From Oscheius dolichura (taxonomy: Eukaryota > Nematoda > Chromadorea > Rhabditida > Rhabditidae), in the NCBI GenBank assembly GCA_932521035.1, contig OW051493.1, positions 806,001 through 870,000 on the forward strand: a DNA stretch of 64,000 nt, written 5' to 3'. Shown here piece after piece: positions 19,737 to 31,700 of this stretch (position 1 is its first letter; every line of letters starts with the position of its first letter). The position numbers were made by a program, and so were the translations under genes. A model generated the notes under the pieces. That model saw nothing but the letters and a program-made list of their open reading frames with translations. It made no database searches and was not told the origin of the DNA.

Positions 19737-22700
19737 TTAGGGGTTTAGCGCCCTTCTTGAGAGGGTTGTCTTGAGGGAGAGTTTAGGAATAGCAGCTAGG
19801 AGATTGAAAATGACGGGGATCACCACAAGGCCGTGGATCATTCCTATTACCACGACCAGCAGCATACACTTGGCGAAGAGCTGGAAATTTGGATTTTACT
19901 TGAAAATGTTTCGGTCCAGATTTATAAGAATTGCCGGAGTAAAATCTTTGATTTAGTTTTTGCCTCCAACTTACTTGTGACATGTGTAGATCGACGAAGA
20001 AGAGACTAGAAACACAGAGAATTGTGGATAAAGAGGCCTGGAGGATGGGGAAGCCGACGGAGGCTATGGTCTGCTCCAGGCGGGCAGTCACCGACAGATT
20101 TTCTTTTCCTGGAAAGTGACATATTGTATGATGTGGGTAACTCGCAAATTAATAACTCTATAGCTGCATTTTTAATTAGAAAAGCGTGGTTTTGTACCGG
20201 AAGACTGAAAGGAACAGTGGAGCATGGGCAAAGCGCCCGGTTTTGGGGGAAGGGAAAAGTATCGGGTGTTTGTGTCCGTATCTCGGTCATTTCTTGGTTG
20301 ATTTCAAAAATTCAAAGACCTAGTTGGAGAGCACGAAAAGACGATTCTAATGAACCCAGACACATCTCAACCACCCCGACAAAACAATCTGTAACCCCAC
20401 AAACTTTGACTGAGGAACGCTACGTAACGCATCCTGAGACCAATTTCGATCAATTCTGTATGTGGGGCAACAGATTTTTTTTGTCGGGCGGTTGCGCTCT
20501 AACCAGATTCGCTAGAATCATCTTCAGGTGGTCTTCAATACAGTAACTCTCATTCAGACACTGAAATGTTTCCTCCCTAATTATTTTATATCAACAGTGG
20601 AAAGGGAAAAAATCTTCAGCAAAAGTTCCTATTTCCCTTTTCAAGATACGAAATTCCTCTTCTGACTGCGAAATGTATCAACTACGTTATTTCAAGAAAT
20701 CGCAGAAAAAGCTGTGGTTGAATCTTGCGTCCTAATTGAAAAAAAAGACGAGACCTGTTTGATAGTAGTGATAGCTGATGTGAGAAGGAATATCCACAGA
20801 GAAGCCGATGGACATTACGGTAGCGGACATCAGAATCGGGTCCAGGTCAGCTCCCCACCAGGACATTATACCGAAGACTCCTGGAAATGATTGATAGTGA
20901 TGAGGCATTGCTATTTTACCCGATTTAGTCAATTTTTGAAGAATTGGAAAATATTTTTTCAACGAATCATCCAAAGATATGATATTCCCTTTTCTACCGT
21001 ACTTGTAACTTCTCTCATTCAAATTAGACTGACAGATTTCAACTTACCCAAGCTGGTGGAAAGAATACTGAGCGTCGCGACAGCTAACGTCGATGGATGG
21101 GCAATGAATAACATCGCCACGATGAACATCGACGCGAAGGTGAATAGTGCCGCCTAAAAAGTATCATTTGACCTCTTTTCCTATTTGAAATTCTCCAGAT
21201 TTCAGGAAATTTATTTAACCGTAACAAGCATCTAGTAACTAACAAAAATGATCAGCCCTACTTGAGTTTTATGCATTTTTGGGGTACTGTAACCACATAA
21301 GTGTTTCTGACGGGGGCGAGCGTTATTTTCAGGTCTGTTGGGCTTCAATTGATACATAAGAAGAAGAAAAAGCAATAGACTCTTAGTTACCGCTGAGAAC
21401 TTCGAGCAGCCCTCTCATTTTTGAGTGCATGAGGTTCTTTTCGTTCATTTAGACCATAAAAGCGTTATTTTAAAACCGTATTTTATGGCACTTATTTACT
21501 GTCCATACCATCCTAAAATCATTTATTCATGAACCAACTTTGGCACTACTGTAACTTGAGACGCTGTAGTTTGCGGTTTATTATAATTTATAAACTTTTG
21601 TTATTTTTTTTGTTCTATGGATGCGTTATTAGCCGAGAATGAAGAAAACGTCATTTGTACAAAAAAAAAATTAAAAAATTACCTGCGTTGCAATAGGAGC
21701 CATAGTCTGTATCAGGTCCAAGAATTTGCCGTCTTCCATATAGACCCATACTCCCAGGTCGGGATACTGTAATTTTTTTTCATTAAAGGAAGCCTCCGGA
21801 AACAAAAAAACAGGTCAAAAATGTATTTGCGCCAAAGTTAGCGTCCCCTCCAAATGCATTTTGACAAAAATTGATTCATCGACAGATTTATTTATTTTTC
21901 TTCTTTGTACTTGTTTTCTCTTTCATTTTTACTTGTTTTCTCTTTCAAAAATATCTCCATTCGATAGCGCATCTTTTGCAGTATCACTGAACATGTGGCA
22001 TGAAGCCAAAAAATAAATAACAAAGTGAAAAATGAAGCTAAAAATTTAATTTGATGAATTTCTTTGGATTCTTATATTGCTTTTGCTTCTAGTTATTTGC
22101 AAACACAAAAAGAAGAACAAGTAGATTGAGCAGCAAGAGCTCCCCACAGAAATTTAGACGAATATTCAAGTAAGTTTGTTTTCACTCATTAGCTTTTTGT
22201 TTAACTATTATATATATTATTAACTAGCTGTATTATAGCTTCTGTAGCATTTTTATGTGTGGAAATACCCCAATTAGAGGCGAAACTCTGTGCAAATTTT
22301 TTTTTGCGAAAAAGACTTGTAATTTTTGCTATTGTTGGCTCCCTTGATGTTTTCTAATATTTATTTTTCGGGCTAAGCTTGCATTTAATCAGAAGAACGA
22401 TGTGGAACATTTTTAAGGGCAGCTTATTTGTTAGAAACCATTATTTCGTTATGTTGCTTTCAGAATCGAACGACGAAGGACAGAAGACTACAGCCTGCCC
22501 AAGAAACTTCTACTTCGCTTCTGCGATCTTTATTGTGATGTTTTTAATAAATACATCACTAAAAATCGTTGAAAAAAATGTGAAAACAGTTGTCAAAATG
22601 GATAAAAAATATAAATTCAAGGGTATGTATTGCGCCGCCGCCGCACCCGTAACATCTCGGCAGGGAGTACTGTAGCGCGCAATTTTGTTTCCGGAGGTTC

Positions 22701-25700
22701 CCTTTAATCTCTTTCAATTTATTCTGCTCCAAAAACTGAAGGAAATACCCACCCTGTCTGCTACAACTCGAAGTTTTTCCAATAGAAGAGCCCTGTTTGA
22801 CCAGTCTAGCAGTTCTTCTCCATGGTAGGCGGTGGTCAGGAAGAAACGGGAGACATTGTAGTTTGTACTGGAATGAAAAAAAATTCAATTTTATACGGCA
22901 TAAAACACCGGAACCGATTTATTGTAATAGTGATGGGTGACTGTTTTTAGGTGAGGAATGAAACTTTTCATATTCATTTTTTAGCAAATTGGACAAGTTT
23001 TTCGAGACTTCGCTGAAACAAGGCCCAATTTCCATGAAAAATCTTTATAGGCGGTTCACAACCAAAAAAAAATGACAACTCTTACCCATCAGCGATGTTA
23101 TACTGGATGAATCCCTTCCAGAAGGAGAATTCCGGCCATTCCAAAAACTGTTTCAACTCGTTTCCCTTCGGTTTCTGGATAGACGGAAGAGTGACACTGA
23201 AAAATGGTCGTTTTGTGTTTTTATGACAGAAATATGGGTCATCTGGAACGTTAGAATGAATTTTTCTACTTACTTATTCCCATAGTGAAAGAATTGAGGT
23301 TTTAGCAAAGTTAGATAAGCTTTTCTGCTTCTGGCTACTGTTTCCGTTCAGTAATACTTTTTTCTGTTGCCACAGTTCTTCTAAAGCCGTCCAAAATCGT
23401 AATTCAACTATCTGGTGGCTATCTATAAAAGTTTTCTCAGTCCCAAGAAGTCCTTTGATCTCTTCTCAGCAATTTTTGATAAAAATTAGGTTGCCCTCGA
23501 AATTGGAATTCGCTAATTTTCAAACAGTGTATATTATAAGCGCCCTAGGGCCAGCTGCTTGCTTCTTCCGAGAATTTGATGGAGTTTCTCGCGTAAAAAT
23601 GTTTTAAAAAGCGCTGTCAGCCTCTTTTTAGCTCCGTTGTTCGCCGTAAAAGGGGAACAATCATCCCCTCCTATCCTACAGTTTACTATGGAAGAGTAAC
23701 ACTGTAAAATGGGAGTTTTGTGTTTTTTGGGATGTATGGCGTTCGTCACGGCATCTAATGCAACTTTTCCTGTTATTTATTCCCATAGTGAAAAAAACTG
23801 AAAGCGAATGTTTTGCCAAAATTAGATAAAGTTTTCTTCTTCTGAATATTGTTCACTTCGCGTAGAAGGAATTATGAGAATTAGAAGTGCGTATTTACAA
23901 AATTTTCCCTCGTTTCAACCGGATCGGAACCCGATAGTCCCCTCGCCTGCACCCGTACAGTCTCGGCAGGGCAAAGATAGAAAGGGGAGACAGTTTTGAA
24001 TAACGATGATCCGACTGCCGAGACTTTACGGGTGCAGGGGGCGCGGACTATCGAGGGCCGAGTCATTTCAAGAATCGTGCATCCAAAAATGTCTTTTCCC
24101 CCATCTGATAGCCAGTATCAAGTTCTCAAATGAAGAGGGAAAACGCCCATTTTAACAGTCTAAAGCCATCTGGACCGCCGAATAAAAGGGATGAAATCGC
24201 ATGTTGCAAGAAAAAAAAGTCTAGCTGTGGCTCAATTAGCTGTGGGGTGGTAATAAGGTTTAGTCGATTTGCAAATATTTACGACCGGTCAATTGATTCC
24301 AGATAATTTTCCCCCAGTTTATTATAGTCATAATGAAACGAACCTGCCATTAACTGTAAATTCTATGGCATTTCCCGGTTCATCTAATTCGCTCAGCTCG
24401 TCCAGTTCCTCTGCCTGCCGGAGAAAGTCTTCATAATCTCTCATCCAGAATTTTGTTGAATATCTAGACGAAAAAAAAGGAGAAGAGGAAGAAATAAACG
24501 AAAAAAATGGACTCACTTTCCAACGGATCCTTGTAAACTTTCTAGTTCCTCCACTAGTTCATATATTCTCCTTTTTCTAAAAAAATATTTGGTTGAAGAG
24601 TAATTGTCATTTCAATACCTCGAGTGCCTTGAAATATCCCCGGGTTCATTGACCAAAACCCAGCAGATTTCGTAATATGGGATGATGTATTTGGAACGCT
24701 GGTCGAAGATCTGAAAAAGAGGAGAAAAGTTAGAGAAAGTCTACAGTAGGGCGGTAAACCAGGCCCGGGCCAGGAAGGCGCATTTTCGGGGGAAGCGCGC
24801 CGCCTTGGCGCTTTTTCGGTGCAATAGCCCCAATATACGAATTACAGTATGCCAAAGATTATAGACGTATTGCACCGGAAAAGGGCAAAGCTGGTACGCT
24901 TCCCCCGAAAATGCGCCTTACTGACACGGACCTGGTTTGCAGTTCTAGTTGAATTGGCGGGAATTTTAAATTTGGGACAAAATAACCAGGAAAAACGTAA
25001 TTTTTTGGGAACAACTGCTAGTTTTTTATCCTTTTCCTTCCCTAATTTCGATATTACTATTACAGTAGAGAGATATACACAATTACAAGCAATTACGATT
25101 ATTACCACCTTTGTAGTCTTATAGGGAACTTGAAACATACCGTATTGATGTGAGAATCCCGTAGGAAGAGCTTATTCGGCGACAACTCTGACTTGATATT
25201 CATTGTTCCGATGATGCTTATATACCTGGAAAATTGGAAATTTCTCATTAGTCCCTTTCGTGTTTCGACAGTTTTACCGTAATATCGTCGTAATTTTAGA
25301 TTTGTCTTCCCTTTTTTCAGTTTCTTTGATCAAATATAGCGGAACCCTATGAGAGCTCTTCAATGTATCCGTAACTGAGAGGGAACAAAAATTAACAATA
25401 TTACGGTTAAAGATCGTGCGTACCAAGAAAATAAAGGAGAAGTTATTAAATTTTAAGGAAAAGAACTCACCAGTAGACAGATAAAAGTCCCAGCACAAAT
25501 GAGGACACGTATTTATTCGAGATGAAGTTACAGTAACCAGATAGGAACCTGTAATATTCAACTTTTGTAAATAAAATAAGTGAAAATGGTGTTTTGCTTC
25601 GAATTTCTTTTATGAGATCATAAGAAAGTCGGAATTTGATTTGCGACCATCTCCGTTTCCATACCTTCCAGCCAAACTTCTTTTCTCTCCTCCATCCTCT

Positions 25701-28700
25701 GACGATTCAGAACTTCCAATCGCTGGTTTTTTCAACTTTTCTGGCTCGTCTTCCCACAGTTTCATCTCTTCTCGGACATCATACCGTCCAATAATTACCA
25801 TAAACGCTGCGTAGACCGTAATCTGGAGGGGTTTTTAGTGGTAAAACGGGGAAAATAGGAGGAGAACCTGGAAGACGAAGTCAAAAGCCACAGCCAGAGC
25901 GTTTCCTATACTGAAGAGTTGGATTTCTGGAGTCGGGGTCAGGGCGCCGATCCCAAAGGCCAGGAAATTTGTAATTGTCGTGATTGAGACCTGGAAAATT
26001 GGATAATTTTAACATTTTTTCGATAATGATTAGTCAAACGCTTTCTAACGATTTCTAACGATTAATAGGAATTTCGGAACCCAAAAAAGTTTTTAGAAAT
26101 AAATTCAACACGTGAACATCCAAATTGCTGGGGAGCTCTCTTATATTTTGACTCTGATACAGAATAAAAATGAAGTTGATCACCAAATAAACTGATTTTT
26201 GATTGTTTTCAAGAGGCAACATCGTTCTACTAGAGAAACAACTTTCCAATTCTATATCAAGGATTACTGTAGAATAAAAGAGAGAGAAAAAAGGGAAGAG
26301 AAGAACTTACAGATGGCCCGGTCTCCATCAGCATTTCCATCATTCTATGCTGTAATTCGGCGTTGACATCGGTGAAACGGTATTTTCTGAATTTTGTTAG
26401 ATTTTCTCGGTTGGAATAAATACAACAAGGCCGCGTTTCGCTTTATTAGAAACGCGCCAAACATTAAAAATTCAAATTAAAAATGCCTAAAAAGTCATCA
26501 AAATAAGCTACACCTGAACAGTATACGTGTTTTATAGTGTTTATACGGTTTTCTAATATTTTAAAGGAACAGTATGGGCTACAAAACAAGTTGGTCTTAT
26601 TTTGTAGAGAAAAAATCACTGATCATCATGCACTAATTTGTTTTTCATAAAAATATCAGAATAAGGAGAAAAATGCATGCAAAGTGCTCAAAACCGTCCA
26701 ACGCAGGCGTCCAAATAACGATCGCCTGCAGGCGGGGCGCGTAAACAGCATGCAACGCCTGCAGGCGCCTGCATTTTTGTATCAAAACAGCGTTTTTTAC
26801 GGTTTTTGATATATTTTGTTGATAGAATTGATTGCATACAGCTTTACAACAAATATATGTGCAAAAAAGTGCAAAAAATAATATCTCAATTTTCACTACC
26901 GTAACCCTGAAAAAGAAAGCCCTTACTGTTCCTTTAAGTACTTTGCAACAATTAAGGCTATAAAACCAAGCGAGCCCCCGGAAAGGAGAATAAAGAGGAA
27001 AAAATCTATTTGTGCCCAAAAAATAGCTATTTTTTGTTATTTTCATAGTCTGTATATAATTTTATCCGTGTTCAGTAATCTAATAAGCGATCAGTATGGA
27101 TTCCTACCGTCTTTTAGTTGTAATTCTCTGCCAGGCGTTGATCATCAGGTAAGCATCATCCACTCCGATAGCCAGGACGAGGAACGGTGTTACACAAAGA
27201 ATCGAGCCAAAACGGAAGCCCAGGTAGAACATCAGTCCCATTGTGAGACCACAAGCCATGAAGGGAGTAACACAGGCCATCAGGGCGAGGACCAACTGAA
27301 AAAAAACGTAAATTGGACAGAAAGATAGGGTCAAGAACGGACCTATTGCACCGAAAAAGTGCAAAGGTGGCACACTTCCCCTGAAATGCGCCTTCCGTAT
27401 TTTATGTGATTCAAGTGGTTAGTAAGAGAAATTATCACATCATCTTATATCATTTCCCCAAAACCAAAAAAAAATCCAAATAAATCGAATAAAAATACCT
27501 TACCTTGTACATATTCCACTGTTTCAGTGCTACAGCACTAATTGCAAAGGTTATTCCGGAAAAGGTGGCCATAATAGTGAAACCGATGACCAAGAAGGGA
27601 AGAAGACTCAATCCAGCTCGGACAATTTCTTCCGTTATGTAAGAATCCGTCAGGATATGGACTTGGATGTACTCCGGGTGGAATTCTCTGGAAAATTCGG
27701 GTATTTTAGGCGTTTTTTGGGTCAAAACTGGAAAAAATGGAGAACTTACTCATGGAAATAGCGGACTATCCGGCGCTCGTAAGCTTTCAGATCTTCTGGG
27801 TCAACATTTGAGCCAATCTAGAAGAATTCAGTTTGAAAAACTAGACAGGAAACGGGGAATTTCTTATAAGGGATTCTTGAAACACCGACCTCTGCTCGGA
27901 ACTGGAGAACGATCAGGTCCAATTCTCGGAGATTATTAGGGTACTGGTCCTGAAAGAAAGAGATGTCTAGTGCTATTTCAAACCAAGGCGTTCTTTAGTA
28001 CAAATAGTGAAAAAAATGTAAAGTTTCGGGTCAGATACTTTAGGAAAATAGATCATAAGTAATCAATGTATCTGCCGCCGTTCCTATTCCTGTGTATAAA
28101 AATCGGTCTACTGTGTTTTTCTAGACCTCCCGTAATCCGATTGAACCTTCCCAAGGTGAAGAACACCCTCAGAATTGCATTAGCGGTTAAAATTACTCAA
28201 CTCTACTGCGTCTTTTTGTTTTACAGAGACTCTAAATATTTAGAAGTGCTCGTTTGAGGTGCTAGAATTACAGCCCGACTCCAACCTCTGGTTGCATTTC
28301 TGTATTCTAGGCGAACATTAAAAGTTTCTAATCGCGTATTTGAAGTACAGGTTTACCCTTTTTTTATTCTCTATGTTTTTGCTCAACTAGAAAACATAAA
28401 ATTGTATATGGTAATATGGTTGCATGGTTTCCTTATCAAAAACATCCGTAAACCGTTCAGATTACTGTAGCTGGTCCGTTTCCCGTCCCAGAATTTAAAA
28501 AAATCTTTCGTTCCTGTTACAAAGCAAAAAGACAATTTTTCTCAGCAATTTTCCGATGTTAGTGTCTGTAGAAAACTTACAATTCCATCAATTTTAGTCG
28601 AACTATCCGCCACGGAGATGACTCGATTCAGTCCATTTCTATCCTGAACGGCTATCTTGACTCCGAAGAAATTCGGATCCATGTAGAGCTTCGTCCCGAG

Positions 28701-31700
28701 GACTGTAGTAACTGGGTAGCCCAGATCCAAATGGCGGCTTTCGTTGGCATACTGGCCGGCTATTAGGGTACCGCTCTGGAATGTATTCATTTTTTTTCTC
28801 GCTTCGGGTACATTTGATAAAGAAATTGAAGTAGGTATGATGGTATGGGATGACAGGGAAATGTCTAGATTTTAGCTGATCAATGAAACCGAATTTTTAG
28901 TCTTACAGTATGAAATTAGGAAATACGACTGATGAACAACGAAAAGAACAACGAAATTTTTTAATATTTTCACTATTGGTAACAGTTGCAAAGATAAGGA
29001 TGAAAAACGTCGAACATCGGAATTATGAGGAGAAAATTTCCCTTGTTTCAGGATAATTTGACAAGGATCGAGCTCTTGGCTTTGTTGATAAAAATTGAAT
29101 TTGTTGATAATGAAATAGACCGCTCGGCTCGGTCCTCGATAGTCCGATCCCCTGCCCCCGTAAAATCTCGGCAAGACAAAAATATTAAGGCGTCACAGTT
29201 TTCTACCAGTTTTGGATAAAGATGATCCTCCTGCCGAGACTTTACGGGTGCAGGGGATCGGACTATCGGGGGACCGAGCCAAAAATTCGGCGCTGCTCCG
29301 GCTGTTCTAAACTTGGAAAGCAATAAATTTTGGACGGGTTTAGGCCGAAAATTGGAGACATACTGAAGCCCCCAACATGTTAATTTCCTTATATCTTCCA
29401 GAAAACTTACATAAAAATGTCGAACCGGCTCATTTAGAGTACAAAAACCGCTACAGTATTCTTCAAAATTCTTGGATCCATTAGCCGTTTTGAGGTAGAA
29501 TTCTTTTGAGATCTTGTCGAGGACCTAAAAATATTTTTACCGTAATCCGGAAGAAAATGGCCCAAAAAGGCGTTTTCCTACCTGTACAGTTTCATTGAGG
29601 TGAGTCACAGAGAGAAGGTTGGTTCCCTCTTTAGCTGAACAGAAAGCATAGATGGCTTTGGGCTCACCGCGGTTGGAAAAGAATTCTTGGTAATTCTGCA
29701 AAGGGAAGACGTTATTTTGGTATATGAGCAGCATTATCTACAAAATTTACTTACTACTAAAAGTATATTACAACTCTTTTAGAACTAGCAGTGGTACATG
29801 TTAAAGGAACGGTGGCACAGCTTTTCGCGGTTTGCGCTCAGCGCAGATGCTTGGGGCGCGTTTGCTTTTCATCAGCCAAAAAAAATTGCTTTCGAGTTGT
29901 ATTTCTCCATATTGTGACATACGATTTTTTGTGCTTTTTATTGCTTTTTTTTCACTAATTGGAATATGCTAATCATTTTAGCACAAAAGTTGAAAATTTT
30001 AAAAAATGGCACGCTACGGTAACCTCATGCGCGCGTCTAATTTTTGAAGCTGTGCCACCGTTCCTTTAAAAGAGAATAATGCTTGTCTCTGTAGCAGTTG
30101 CCCAGTATCATTGAACGTTCCTTCAAATTTTATAAAGCTGTATTAGAGCGCACAAAAATAGAAAGAAAAAAGCTTTACGCCTGCTTTTTACTTCACTAAC
30201 AAAATATGTAAAATATTGAGGAAATTCAACGACCTAGTTGGAGAGCACGTCAAGACGATTCTAATGAACTCAGTCATATCTCAACCGACCCCACAAAACA
30301 ATCTATAGTCCCACAAACTTTGACTGGGGATATGTTTATGGACACTAGTAGTGTATCTTGATCGTTTTAATCGAAAACTGAAGCATTACGACTGGAAAAG
30401 AATTTTTGGCAGTTCTGGAAGAGAAGACATTATTTTTAGCATACAGTCATGCTCAAGTGATACCCAAGAACCGCTAAACGGCAAATTATTTAAAGTGGTA
30501 CTGGAGCATCTTGAACGGGAAGTTGGAATAACACACATTTTCAAAAACTTCGTAAACGCTACACATCACTGTTATTTCATTTCGAAGTTTATAAATCACT
30601 ATTAGAGCAGAAAAATAGAAAGAACAGTGCTTTACGGTCTGCTTTTTAATCGAATAAGTTGCTTCAGCTTGTTAGACGCTTCAAAAATGATAACACCTGG
30701 CTTTATGAACAAGTTGAAAGAAAACTATTCTAGGAAGTCAATGATTGATTCCTGTTTCCGAGCCTTTTCACGCTTCATCGAAGCTTATATAATTACTAAA
30801 TTTTATTATTGCTGCTCTCGATTCTCATTGTAGGTCTCCAGTTCTAGACGCGAAGTCGTTTACCAGTCGTTTTCGCCTCCTTCCCAAACTTTACAGTTTC
30901 CCACCCCGCACATTAAAATCCAATGGATTTTTTCCCTCCTGCAGCCAGCGGGGACGAGAGGTCTAGACAGCATGGGAGGCCTCTTTCGTCTCCTCGTTCT
31001 TTTTGGATTATTCCAGGTTACCTTTCCCGCGTCTTGTGGTTAGTATTCCCCCGTTTAATTATATTAATTGCCCAAAATTCCAGTAATGTGCCAAACCCAG
31101 CACATCGAGCGTGGCTGCCCTACCGAGTTGCCATATTTCGATATGAGCAACGATGCTGGACGGTGTAATTGGAAATTGAGCTCTGTGGATGAACAGACCT
31201 TGGACAAACGATGTAATCGGACCGGATTCGTTGTACAGTGAGTTTACAGGATGGTTTCGTGATATCATTATCGTCAAAACAATAAGGATATATAAGAATG
31301 GAAGGCGAAATATTGACTATTTTTGAAAAATCCTCTTCAAAACTCGATTATAATATAAGGATAGTTATTTTGATAAAACGGCCTTGTACTGACACGAGGA
31401 TTTGCTCATTTTGCTTTGAACCATGGGGAAACCGCCCGCGTTACGTAACATATAATCAGTCAAAGTATGTGGGGCTACAGATTGTGTTCCCGGGAGCGTT
31501 TGAGTGACTGGGTTCATTAGAATCGTCTTTTCGTGCTCTCCAACTAGGTCTTTGAATTTTTGAAATCGACCACGAAGTGACCGAGATACGGACACAAACA
31601 CCCGAGACTCCCGTCTATGTCCGAAATTGGGCTAATTGTGCGCGCGTAAGCGCGCTCTACTCAAATCTTCCTAACCGCGTAATTTACAGAAAAAATGCGT

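Noticed and set aside
30351..30605. 84-codon plus-strand open frame in PTR intron 2
   Set aside because: Part of it resembles the PTR exon 3 boundary in diverged form (GGAAAAGAATT…GGCAGTTCTG…), so it is best explained as a duplicated intron/exon edge.
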